Below are positions 56,251 to 64,000 of a DNA stretch of 64,000 bases, piece by piece. The notes under the pieces are model-generated. The model ran no database searches and was not told the origin of the DNA. It worked only from the letters and a program-made list of their open reading frames with translations. The position numbers were made by a program, and so were the translations under genes. Source of the DNA: CAZWLY01 sp964634465 (GTDB lineage: Bacteria > Desulfobacterota > Desulfarculia > G963662305). The stretch is from the NCBI GenBank assembly GCA_964634465.1, contig CAZWLY010000003.1, positions 124,001 to 188,000 on the forward strand, given 5' to 3'. How positions within the stretch are numbered: the first letter of the stretch is position 1; every line of letters starts with the position of its first letter.

Positions 56251-58704
56251 TCAGGCCACCCGGCGGGGATAGTGCTTGGCCAGCAATTTGGTGAAATCGC
56301 TCTCGGGCATCGGTCGGCCGAAGTAGTAGCCCTGCATCATCCGGCAGCCCTGGCTGCGGAGAAAATCCTTTTGCTCCGAGTTCTCCACGCCCTCGGCCAG
56401 CGGCTCCATTCTCAAGTTCTTGGCCATGGAGATGATGGTCCTGACTATCTCCTGGTCCTCCTGGTTGTGGGTGGCGTCCTTGATGAAGGACCGGTCGATC
56501 TTCAGGGTATCGACGGGAAAGCGCTTGAGGTAGCTCAACGACGAGTAGCCGGTGCCGAAATCGTCGATGGAGAAGCGAATACCCAGTTTGTTGAGGGTCT
56601 TCATCTTCTCCACCGCGTCTTCCGGATCGTCCATGATGCCGGTTTCGGTCAACTCCAGCATCAGGCTCTCGGGCGGCAGCCCGGTCTCTTTGAGTATCCG
56701 GATGACCGTTTCGACCAAGTTGGGCTGCCTGAACTGTCTGGCCGAGAGATTGACCGAGACGTAGATGTCGGCTTCGAGTTCTTCCCGCCATTTCTTGGCC
56801 TGGGTGCAGGCCGTCCTTAGCACCCACTCGCCGATGGGAATGATCGTGCCCGTCTCCTCGGCCATGTAGATGAAGCGCTTGGGCATGATCAGGCCCATCT
56901 CCGGGTGTTCCCAGCGGATCAGGGCCTCCATGCCCACCACCCGATACTCCTGATCGACCATGGGCTGGTAGAAGAGCCGAAGCTGGTCGAGCTCCAGAGC
57001 CTGCCTCAAACTGCGATCGACCCGCATCCGCTCCAGGGCCCGCTCGTTCATCTCGGCGGTGAAGAAGCGGTAGCTGTTGGTGTCTTCCTTGGCGGCGTAC
57101 ATGGCCATGTCGGCGTTCTTGACCAGGACCTCGACGGTGTCGCCGTCGTCGGGATGGACGCTGATGCCGATCGAGCCGGTCATGTAGATCTCATGGCCCT
57201 GGAGGTAGAACGGGCGGGAGACGGCGTCCAAGATCCGCTGCGCGACCATGGAGGCGACGATATCCTCGGACATCTGGGTGGTGATGATGGTGAACTCGTC
57301 GCCGCCGAGGCGAAAGACGTGGTCGCTTTTGCGCAGGCAGGCTTTCAAACGGGCGGCGGTCTCTTTCAAGAGCTCGTCGCCGATTTCGTGACCCAGGGTG
57401 TCGTTGACGTCCTTGAACCGATCCAGATCAATGAACAAGAGCGCCCAGCGTTCACTCTTTCTGCGGCCGGACTCGACGATCGTCTCCTCCAGTCGCTCAT
57501 AGAACGCCTTGCGGTTGTGGAGCCCGGTCAACGGGTCGTGGTAGGCGATGTACTTGATCTGCTCCTCGGACATTTTCCGGACGGTGATGTCCTTCATCAA
57601 CCCGACCATGCCGATGGCGTTACCCGAGGAATCGAAGTTGGGCGAGCCGCTGACCGAAAAGTGGCGGATCAGGCCGTCCTTGGTGACCAGGTCGCCCTCG
57701 ACGTCGCTGAAGGTCTTTTTGTCTTCCAAGACCTGCTTGAACGGCTCCAGGAAGTGCCCTGTCGCGTCTGGTCTCAATATCTCGGCGAAGTTGCGGCCCA
57801 GAACCTCGACCGGCCGGTGGCCCAGCAGCCGTTGCCAGGCCGGATTGACGTAGGTGAACACACCGTCCCTGTCCAGGGTGAAGATTATGTCCGGCGCGTT
57901 TTCGCTGAGCGACCTGAATCGCTGCTCACTCTCCCGAAGCGCCTCGGCCACCCTGAAGCGCTCCTCGATTTCCTGTTTGAGCTTCAAGTTGCTGTCCACG
58001 AGCTGGGCCGTCCGCTCGGCCACGCGCCGCTCCAACTCCCGGTTGGCTTCGTCCACCTTCTCCCGTTCGGCTTGAAGCATTCGAGCCCGGATGAAGTCTT
58101 GCCGGGAGTAGAACTCGATGGCGTAAGAGGCGAACATACCGAACAGGTTGCCGGTCAAGCAAAAGAAGTTGTTGTTGATCAGAACCGGGAGTGGGGTCTC
58201 GGTCAGCCAGATGGCCGCAATTTCGTAGGCGACGACGATGGTCCAGCCGGTGGCCGTGGCCCAGATGAAGCGGAGTTTGAAGAAGGTGTAGCCGTAGAGG
58301 TAAACCAGAATCAGGCCGGCGTAATAGAGATAGCTGCCCGGGTCGGGGGCGATGACGATCATGGCTATGATGCCCAACCCGGCGACCAGCACCACCGACG
58401 CCAGGGCCAGTTGCATATATTTTTTAAAGTACCGGGTGTAGGAAAACCCCAGGACGGCGAAAGAGAAAGGGGCGAATATTCCGAAGCGGATAAACCAAAG
58501 TTTGAATTTGGTCTCGGGGAAGACCCAGGCGTCGAGGATGCCGAAGAGTGCGTAGAACAAAACCCCCAAGAGCAAGGAGAGGCGGACGTGGGAGATCGAC
58601 TTCTTGAAGTGTTCGTCCAGGAAAGCGGCTTCGAGGTCCGGCTCGAAAGACAGGGTCAGCCAGTGGGCCTTGATCTCTTTACGCGGAAAGAAGGTAAAGG
58701 CCAT
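56251..58704 (-). CDS. Membrane PAS-GGDEF-EAL c-di-GMP enzyme
   Basis: 817 aa. The N-terminus has about six to seven membrane helices (~40-205), then a coiled coil, a PAS domain (ENAPDIIFTLDRDGVFTYVN, ~260-380), GGDEF (~390-550, active site RLGGDEF intact near 465) and EAL (~565-810, with EALIRW, ELTETGIMDD, FSIDDFGTGYSSLSYL and PLAEGVEN). Both catalytic sites look intact, so it may make or break c-di-GMP depending on the signal. It is the last gene of the minus-strand signalling run, 116 bases after the phosphatase. Confidence 0.93.
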   Translation of the reverse strand: MAFTFFPRKEIKAHWLTLSFEPDLEAAFLDEHFKKSISHVRLSLLLGVLFYALFGILDAWVFPETKFKLWFIRFGIFAPFSFAVLGFSYTRYFKKYMQLALASVVLVAGLGIIAMIVIAPDPGSYLYYAGLILVYLYGYTFFKLRFIWATATGWTIVVAYEIAAIWLTETPLPVLINNNFFCLTGNLFGMFASYAIEFYSRQDFIRARMLQAEREKVDEANRELERRVAERTAQLVDSNLKLKQEIEERFRVAEALRESEQRFRSLSENAPDIIFTLDRDGVFTYVNPAWQRLLGHRPVEVLGRNFAEILRPDATGHFLEPFKQVLEDKKTFSDVEGDLVTKDGLIRHFSVSGSPNFDSSGNAIGMVGLMKDITVRKMSEEQIKYIAYHDPLTGLHNRKAFYERLEETIVESGRRKSERWALLFIDLDRFKDVNDTLGHEIGDELLKETAARLKACLRKSDHVFRLGGDEFTIITTQMSEDIVASMVAQRILDAVSRPFYLQGHEIYMTGSIGISVHPDDGDTVEVLVKNADMAMYAAKEDTNSYRFFTAEMNERALERMRVDRSLRQALELDQLRLFYQPMVDQEYRVVGMEALIRWEHPEMGLIMPKRFIYMAEETGTIIPIGEWVLRTACTQAKKWREELEADIYVSVNLSARQFRQPNLVETVIRILKETGLPPESLMLELTETGIMDDPEDAVEKMKTLNKLGIRFSIDDFGTGYSSLSYLKRFPVDTLKIDRSFIKDATHNQEDQEIVRTIISMAKNLRMEPLAEGVENSEQKDFLRSQGCRMMQGYYFGRPMPESDFTKLLAKHYPRRVA

Positions 58705-58820
58705 CGGCTATTCCCCTGGCTCGGACATTACACGAGCGCCCGCCGCCAAGACTCTCGAACCGGCCGAGGCGACAACATGGAATATCTGAGCGGGAGCTAA
58801 AACGAGTTTCATCCTTCCTC

Positions 58821-60176
58821 TCAAACCGGGGCCTTTTTGATGACCACCAAGGTAATGTCGTCGGCTTGTTCTTCCTGGAAGGCGGTCACCTGTTCGATTA
58901 TCTTGTCGCGCAGCTTGCCCACCGGCAAGTCGGCGAACTGGTTGAGAGCCTGTTCGAGCCGGCCCTGGCCGAACATCTCGCCGTCCTTGTTGGTCGCCTC
59001 GGTGATACCGTCGGTAAACAAGAGCACGATATCGCCGTTGTCGATAGCGACCGTCTCGTCCTCCAAAAACCCCTCCAGGTCGTCGGTGATCCCCAACCAG
59101 GTCCCCTTGGTCGGGATGACCTCGGTCCGGTTCAACTTGGAGCGGTGGACGATGATGTCTTGGTGCTTGCCGGCCACGGTCATCTGAGAGCCGTTGAAAT
59201 GGATGGCGGTCATGGTCATGTAATAATCCGACCCCAGCCGGGAGATGTTTTCCCGGAGAACGGAGTTGACCGCGGTCAGGACTGCGGACGGCTTCAAGAC
59301 GGCCGATTCGTTGACCATGGACAGGACGCTGGTCTGGGCCATCATCATGATCAGACCCGAATCGACGCCGTGGCCCGAGACGTCGCCGATGACGATCCAC
59401 TTGTCGCCGTTGAGGGTCTCGATGATGTCGTAGTAATCGCCGCCGACCTCCTTGGCCGGGATCATGGTCGCGGCGATGTCCAGCCCGCTGATCTTCTCCT
59501 TGTTGGGCAGAAGCGCGGTCTGGATCCGCTTCGCGATCTCCATCTCGCTCCACAGGGCGTCGCGGGCTTTTTTGAGCGCGACCAGGAGGTCGAACTCCTT
59601 CTCGACCAGTTTGTATCGCAGGTGGTTGATGCTCACCGCGATGATCGCCGTCGAGACCATGAAAAACAGATTGTTGGTCAGAATCGCCGGCACGAACTGG
59701 GAATTGGCGGCCAGGTTGAAAGTGACGTACATGGCGATGACGATGGCGCTGTTGATCGCACTGTGGATGGCCTTCCACGGCAAGAGCAGATTGACGCCCA
59801 TGATGACCAGGTTCAACCCGGCGTAGTAGCTGGAATTGAAGCCGCCCAGGTCGACGGTCATCAAAACGATGATGCCGCCGATGTTGATTGAAGCCAAGTA
59901 TCCGTGATAATAGGATTTATTGCTCGGTTTGGTGTAACGGATAATGAACCACTGGACGGTGACGATGAGGGTGGACACCAGCCGGTAGATCCCGAAACGC
60001 GGCAAGAGATCCTTGGGCATGGTGAAGTAGTCGAGGATGAAAAAGGCCGGTACCAAAGCACAGGCCAAGGCGGTCAGCGTTTTGAGCCAGTCGTGGACGA
60101 TGTTGTTCAGATAATCCTGAAACAGATTATCGGCAAAATCGGCCTGGCTTCCGCTGTCGTTGAGGCCAGTCTTCAT
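58821..60176 (-). CDS. Membrane-anchored RsbU/SpoIIE-type PP2C phosphatase
   Basis: 451 aa. Six hydrophobic helices (~35-190) are followed by a SpoIIE-type PPM phosphatase domain: IAATMIPAKEVGGDYYDIIE, IVIGDVSGHGVDSGLIMMMA, LLFTDGITEATN and QADDITLVVIKK. The metal-binding Asp residues are kept. It should dephosphorylate the neighbouring STAS protein and so free it to bind the anti-sigma factor. The membrane sensor domain is novel to me and not similar to the one in the GGDEF-EAL protein beyond composition. Confidence 0.9.
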   Translation of the reverse strand: MKTGLNDSGSQADFADNLFQDYLNNIVHDWLKTLTALACALVPAFFILDYFTMPKDLLPRFGIYRLVSTLIVTVQWFIIRYTKPSNKSYYHGYLASINIGGIIVLMTVDLGGFNSSYYAGLNLVIMGVNLLLPWKAIHSAINSAIVIAMYVTFNLAANSQFVPAILTNNLFFMVSTAIIAVSINHLRYKLVEKEFDLLVALKKARDALWSEMEIAKRIQTALLPNKEKISGLDIAATMIPAKEVGGDYYDIIETLNGDKWIVIGDVSGHGVDSGLIMMMAQTSVLSMVNESAVLKPSAVLTAVNSVLRENISRLGSDYYMTMTAIHFNGSQMTVAGKHQDIIVHRSKLNRTEVIPTKGTWLGITDDLEGFLEDETVAIDNGDIVLLFTDGITEATNKDGEMFGQGRLEQALNQFADLPVGKLRDKIIEQVTAFQEEQADDITLVVIKKAPV

Positions 60177-60267
60177 CCCCTACCCCGGCTACCGGCGGAT
60201 ACCAGCTAACCCCTCATAATAGTATAATAACTTAAATAACAGCAAATTACACCCGGTCAAGACCGGC

Positions 60268-61656
60268 TTAATTCTTGATACAGAGAAACATTTGGCAACC
60301 GGTGTCCTCAAAAAAAACATCGACGTCGCCGGCCCAGTTCTCGCCGACCAGGCTTTTGAACTCGTCTTCGGTCCGGTAATACAGCACCCAGTCCAGCCAG
60401 TACTCCATGTAGTACTTGCTCGGATTTGAGACGTGGAAATTGCCGATTATCATCTCGCCGCCAGGCTTCAAGACCTGAGCCATCTTGGCCAGCACCGCGG
60501 CGGCCACCCGCGGCGTGAGATAATCGAACAGGCCCATGGAGTAGATGAAGTCGTATTGTCCCAGCCCCTCCCTGAACTGCCGGGAAGCGAGCATGGTTCT
60601 CACCGAGTAGTTGAGGTAGTTCACCCTTATTTCCGTTCCGAAACGGGCCTGAAGCTCCTCGACCAGTTCGGCCGCCTCGGCCAAGGCCAGTCGGTCTTGA
60701 TCTAGAAGGGACAGCTCGTACTTGTCGCAGTCCTCGGCCGATTGGAAGATGTCTGCCATTTCCACGGCCGCGCCTGAAGCGACGGAGAGAATCCTCAGTC
60801 TCCCCCCGGGTCGGTCGCCCAGCTTATGGCCCAGTTCGCGAACCTTTTCGGCGACGAGTTTTTTCCGGTTACGCACGGCCTGGGCGCCGTAATGCTCGGT
60901 GGAGTGTTTGAACAAGAGCTTGGAAAAGGTTGACTCGCCGCGGTAATCATTGGCGTAGATCATACTCATCATCTTTGAGTCGCCACTGTAGCCTCGCGGC
61001 TTCAGATTACCTCTGGCGATGAGATCGGAACAAAGGATGAAATGCCACAGTTGCCGGCGGAAGTAGTAGCCGTGGCGCTTGTGCTCTTCCCTGGTGAATC
61101 CCGCTACCAAGCCGGCCAGCTCTTCCAGTTTTTCATCGAGGAATTTTTTGAATCGCGGCCCCTCGGTCTCGATTATCGCTTTCTGGACCACCTCTCTGAT
61201 CTCCGGAGGGGCGTCGCTGTGCTCGGCGTCCAGATCATCGAACATTTTCTTGAAAACGCTCAGATCGTAGTTGAGGTTGGCCGTGTAGTCTTTGAATGCC
61301 GGGCTGATATTGTCTTTGTAGGCAAGTATCGTCGGCAGATTTACGAAAGAGGCTTTCAGTTTTTCTTTGATGTTACTGACGATGAACCGCTCGAAGCCAT
61401 AAGAATCGCCGAGGCAGACCAATCGACCCGCGTAGCCGTCCGGAGTGGGCTCCAAAATGAATCGGCAGGGACCCAGTTCGATATCTTTGTCGTTGACAAG
61501 AATGTTCAAATTGTCAAACTCGACGTCTCCGTCCAATCCACTGCCGTCCAAGAACCGAATCAGTAACGAATCTTTCGAGGCGCAGGTCGCCTCCACCGAG
61601 AGCTTTTTGTCGTCGGTCAGCAGTTGAGCCTTGACGGCCGTCGCTTCGATCGCCAT
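60268..61656 (-). CDS. PhcB-like SAM methyltransferase with N-terminal PilZ-like domain
   Basis: 462 aa. Residues ~1-115 look like a PilZ-type beta-barrel without a clear RxxxR. The centre (~215-260) has LKPRGYSGDSKMMSMIYAND and YGAQAVRNRKKLVAEKV, the signature of proteins annotated as 3-hydroxypalmitate methyl ester synthases (Ralstonia PhcB). The SAM loop LRILSVASGAAVEMADIF (~284) follows. It starts 1 base after the STAS stop, with AAGGGA upstream. It may methylate a fatty-acid-type signal; substrate and role are inferred from similarity recalled from memory. Confidence 0.7.
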   Translation of the reverse strand: MAIEATAVKAQLLTDDKKLSVEATCASKDSLLIRFLDGSGLDGDVEFDNLNILVNDKDIELGPCRFILEPTPDGYAGRLVCLGDSYGFERFIVSNIKEKLKASFVNLPTILAYKDNISPAFKDYTANLNYDLSVFKKMFDDLDAEHSDAPPEIREVVQKAIIETEGPRFKKFLDEKLEELAGLVAGFTREEHKRHGYYFRRQLWHFILCSDLIARGNLKPRGYSGDSKMMSMIYANDYRGESTFSKLLFKHSTEHYGAQAVRNRKKLVAEKVRELGHKLGDRPGGRLRILSVASGAAVEMADIFQSAEDCDKYELSLLDQDRLALAEAAELVEELQARFGTEIRVNYLNYSVRTMLASRQFREGLGQYDFIYSMGLFDYLTPRVAAAVLAKMAQVLKPGGEMIIGNFHVSNPSKYYMEYWLDWVLYYRTEDEFKSLVGENWAGDVDVFFEDTGCQMFLCIKN

Positions 61657-61657
61657 T

Positions 61658-62038
61658 TCAAAGTCCCTTGATGGCGACTCTTCGATCAGCGGTCTCGAAT
61701 ATTTTCAAGGCCGAAAAATTCAAATCCTGCCACTTTTTAGATTTGTCATACAGCACATCGAGCTGAACCGTCCCCCGCTTGGCTCTATCGAGCACTTTTA
61801 TCACCGGGGTGATGGTGGAAGAATTCATATAGACCAGCTCCCGGAAATCGAGGGTGATCCTTTTGTTGCGCCCGCTGCTTTTGTTCAACACATTGGCCAA
61901 AACCGGGGTGATGAATTTACCCGGTTCGCGATCGATGCTTTTCCCAAACCATTTTATGGAAATGGAGTCTTTGTTCTCCTCGACTTCGAGCGTCAATAGA
62001 TTGCTGATCAACACGTCCGTCCTGCTGCTGTCATCCAT
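61658..62038 (-). CDS. STAS-domain anti-anti-sigma factor
   Basis: 126 aa from the ATG at 62036-62038, with GAGGGAGG 8 bases upstream. A STAS fold is seen: SISIKWFGKSIDRE, ITLDFRELVYMNSSTITPVI and ending DLNFSALKIFET. The Ser-Ser pair in YMNSSTI lies at the phosphorylation position. Partner of the HATPase protein encoded just before it and likely substrate of the PP2C phosphatase. Confidence 0.8.
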   Translation of the reverse strand: MDDSSRTDVLISNLLTLEVEENKDSISIKWFGKSIDREPGKFITPVLANVLNKSSGRNKRITLDFRELVYMNSSTITPVIKVLDRAKRGTVQLDVLYDKSKKWQDLNFSALKIFETADRRVAIKGL

Positions 62039-62039
62039 G

Positions 62040-62540
62040 TCAGAAACCTCCCTCAACGGACGAAACGGCCGAAACGTTCAACATATAGTTTTCATTCAAG
62101 AAGAAGTCCAATATAGCCCGTCCTTCGTAGGCGATCCTGACCAAACCCAAGCCGCTCGATTGATCGCTGAACGACCTTTTTGCCACCTCCTTCACTTTTT
62201 CCGTATAAGCCTCGAATGGATCCTGGTAACCCCTGATCCACTGAATGGTTTTGTCCAGCTTTTCAAGGTGGTCATAGGCGGTTTTATCTACCGGGTGGAT
62301 TACGTCGATGATGATGTTGTCCGACTCTAAAGAGACAGAAACCGTTACTTTGCTGTCTTCCTCTTTTTTGAAGTAGCCGTACTTGATTCCATTCTCCATC
62401 AGTTCGCCGATGACCATGATCAAGGCGTCGATTTCGTCGGAGGAAAGCTCGAGAGATTTCAGAAACCGGCTGATTTCATTTCTGGCCGGTTCAATCTCAT
62501 GCCAGTCAGGGGCGATATCCAGTTTGAATGATTTGTCCAT
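62040..62540 (-). CDS. HATPase-domain anti-sigma factor/serine kinase
   Basis: 166 aa from the ATG at 62538-62540 (MDKSFKLDIAPDWHEIE), preceded by AAGGGA. GHKL ATPase motifs are present: the N-box in IGELMENGIKYGYFKKE and the G-box SSGLGLVRIAYEG. RsbW-like proteins bind a sigma factor or other target and phosphorylate the STAS antagonist. No sigma factor gene is in the window, so the regulated target is unknown. Confidence 0.8.
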   Translation of the reverse strand: MDKSFKLDIAPDWHEIEPARNEISRFLKSLELSSDEIDALIMVIGELMENGIKYGYFKKEEDSKVTVSVSLESDNIIIDVIHPVDKTAYDHLEKLDKTIQWIRGYQDPFEAYTEKVKEVAKRSFSDQSSGLGLVRIAYEGRAILDFFLNENYMLNVSAVSSVEGGF

Positions 62541-62876
62541 TGACCGATCCCTTGTCATGAAAACGTCGGTTAATATTAAATAATTTCCATGTGCCAGGCA
62601 AGTTTTTTTCTTCTTTCCATACCGGCGGGAAATATTGAACCAGATTTTGAATCGACCTTAATCACACCTTCTTTAATCTTTCACCGATGTTTGACTATGA
62701 AAAGATAACATTCAGTGGCAATTTTTCAGGAATTGCACTAGCCGGCAGGCGGGCGATTACCGCCTCAAAACAAGATCATCAGGCAATGTGATGATGTCCG
62801 ATCCGGCAACTCACGGCCGGAGTCGGGCGGGGAAAATCGACCGAAGTGGATCGAATCTTAAGGGTTCGGGCGGCGC
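62541..62876 (-). promoter_or_regulatory. A+T-rich gap between the histidine kinase and the anti-sigma gene
   Basis: 336 bp with no reading frame, markedly A+T-rich over 62570-62730 (runs of A and T). It is the likely site of the promoter for the anti-sigma/STAS/methyltransferase/phosphatase/GGDEF-EAL run, but I could not settle on a -35/-10 pair. Confidence 0.4.
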
Positions 62877-64000
62877 TTATTCTAGAGCATAAGGGGTGAA
62901 AGGAATGGTGACATGAAAAGCCGAGCCTCCTTCGCCGCGGTTCTCGGTCCAGATCCGGCCGCCCATCAACTCCACCAGTCGCCCGGCGATGGCCAGGCCG
63001 ATCCCGACTCCGCCGAAACGACGCGTAGTCGAACCGTCGGCCTGCCTGAAACTATCGAACAAGATATCCTGTCTATCGGCCGGGACGCCCACCCCGGTGT
63101 CGCGCACGACGAAATGCAATCGGCGGTCTCGGCCGTCGTCGTCAACGCCGACGACGAGTTCTATTTCGCCTTCGTTGGTGAACTTGACCGCGTTGTCGAT
63201 GAGCCTATCCAGCACTTGGCGAAGGGCGCGGCCGTCGCCGATTACCGCCGCCGCCGTCTCGGACTCCAGTCGGCTTGAGAGGTCGAGTCCTTTGGTTTCG
63301 GCCCGGCCGGCGGCGCGCCGAATCGCCGCATCGACCACGCCCCGCAGATCGAAGGGTTCGGCCGCCGACTTGAGCGTCCCGGCCTCGATCTTGCTCAATA
63401 GAATGATGTCGTTGATCATCGACAGCAGCTTTTCGGCCGACTGGCGAACGATGTCGAGGCAATCTCGCTGCTCGTCATCGAGTTCGGAGTCCAACAGCAA
63501 GGCGGTCATGCCGATGACGGCGTTCATCGGCGTCCTCAACTCGTGGCTTATGTTGGCCAGAAACTCGCTCTTGGCCCGGCTGACCGCCTCGGCCTGCTCC
63601 TTGGCCTCGATGAGCGCCCTTTCTATGCGTTTTCGCTCGTCTATGTCCACATGGGTGCCGACGAAGCGCACCGGCCGGCCCTGATCGTTCCGCTCGGCGA
63701 TCTTGCCCCGGGACAAAATCCACTTCCAGCGGCCGGCCTTGGTTTTCAATCTGAACTCGACGACATAGTCGGGCAAGCGGCCCTCGATATAATCATTGAG
63801 GATCTCCATCACCCTTTCCTTGTCGTCCGAATGCAGCAGGCGCTCCCAGGTGGAGATGCGACCTTCCAACTCGCCCGGCTCGTAGCCCAACATCTGGACC
63901 CACCTGGGATTGAAATGGACCCGTCCCGAAGACAGGTCCCAATCCCAGAGGCCGTCGTTGGCCGCGTCAAAGGCCAATTCGAATCGTTCCTGGACCCGTT
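62877..64000 (-). CDS. PAS-domain sensor histidine kinase (5' end beyond window)
   Basis: The frame is open to the right edge (about 374 codons seen). A PAS/PAC domain (FDAANDGLWDWDLSSGRVHF, then FVGTHVDIDERKRIERA) is followed by the H-box FLANISHELRTPMNAVIGMT, N-box LDRLIDNAVKFTNEGEI, and G-boxes DTGVGVP and GGVGIGLAIAGRLVELMGG. It ends without a receiver domain. More sensory domains probably lie upstream outside the window. It precedes the partner-switching genes but a 336-bp gap separates them. Confidence 0.92.
   Translation of the reverse strand, partial: RVQERFELAFDAANDGLWDWDLSSGRVHFNPRWVQMLGYEPGELEGRISTWERLLHSDDKERVMEILNDYIEGRLPDYVVEFRLKTKAGRWKWILSRGKIAERNDQGRPVRFVGTHVDIDERKRIERALIEAKEQAEAVSRAKSEFLANISHELRTPMNAVIGMTALLLDSELDDEQRDCLDIVRQSAEKLLSMINDIILLSKIEAGTLKSAAEPFDLRGVVDAAIRRAAGRAETKGLDLSSRLESETAAAVIGDGRALRQVLDRLIDNAVKFTNEGEIELVVGVDDDGRDRRLHFVVRDTGVGVPADRQDILFDSFRQADGSTTRRFGGVGIGLAIAGRLVELMGGRIWTENRGEGGSAFHVTIPFTPYALE

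Noticed and set aside
1..64000. CRISPR arrays, rRNA and tRNA genes
   Set aside because: No regularly spaced short repeats and no cloverleaf or rRNA-like segments were recognised in any intergenic stretch.

Overview
The window is G+C-rich DNA from a Gram-negative bacterium. Periplasmic binding proteins, a lipoprotein, an AsmA-type protein, a chemoreceptor and a partner-switching/c-di-GMP module are all present. The gene set (FmdB-type zinc ribbon, small EF-Tu-domain-2-like protein, PhcB-like methyltransferase, GMC oxidoreductase with a fused aldehyde dehydrogenase) suggests a Desulfobacterota/deltaproteobacterium-like genome. That placement is inference; no rRNA or tRNA gene was seen to test it.

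1-15.3 kb, almost all minus strand: a locus for uptake and oxidation of N-methylated glycines. A GntR/FCD regulator with its own promoter and overlapping operator heads soxB-soxD-soxA-soxG (heterotetrameric sarcosine oxidase). A second SoxB-like FAD enzyme, a branched-chain-amino-acid-type ABC transporter (binding protein, livG, livF, livH, livM), a universal stress protein and a dimethylglycine/sarcosine dehydrogenase cut by the left edge follow.

15.7-34.7 kb: ordinary accessory and housekeeping genes. They include a C39-like secreted peptidase, an EF-Tu-domain-2-like protein, FmdB-type zinc ribbon, membrane spermidine-synthase-like protein, signal-peptide-bearing Pcm and SagB-type oxidoreductase, acyl-CoA ligase, a Cache protein plus chemoreceptor pair behind a perfect sigma-70 promoter, a universal stress protein, a MOP-type transporter, AsmA, and a C69 peptidase/aminotransferase/DUF6206-like trio.

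34.7-51.3 kb, minus strand: a siphophage-type tail module (head-tail connectors, tail tube, G/GT chaperone pair with a probable +1/-2 frameshift, 1471-aa tape measure, baseplate-like proteins, amidase-like protein, lipoprotein). No terminase, portal, capsid, integrase or repressor lies in it or next to it. Between the chaperone and the tape measure sits about 2 kb of low-G+C DNA. It carries three plus-strand paralogous exported proteins interleaved with duplicated tape-measure pieces, one of them 110 bp and identical. This array of moron-like genes and tape-measure N-termini is the most unusual part of the window, and superinfection exclusion is the best working hypothesis.

51.6-64 kb: a GMC oxidoreductase and an aldehyde dehydrogenase fused to a gluconate-2-dehydrogenase-subunit-3-like domain, a DUF4412-like exported protein, then a minus-strand signalling cluster. 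The cluster holds a PAS histidine kinase (cut by the right edge), HATPase anti-sigma factor, STAS protein, PhcB-like methyltransferase, membrane RsbU-type phosphatase and membrane GGDEF-EAL protein. It may link a fatty-acid-methyl-ester-like signal, partner switching and c-di-GMP.
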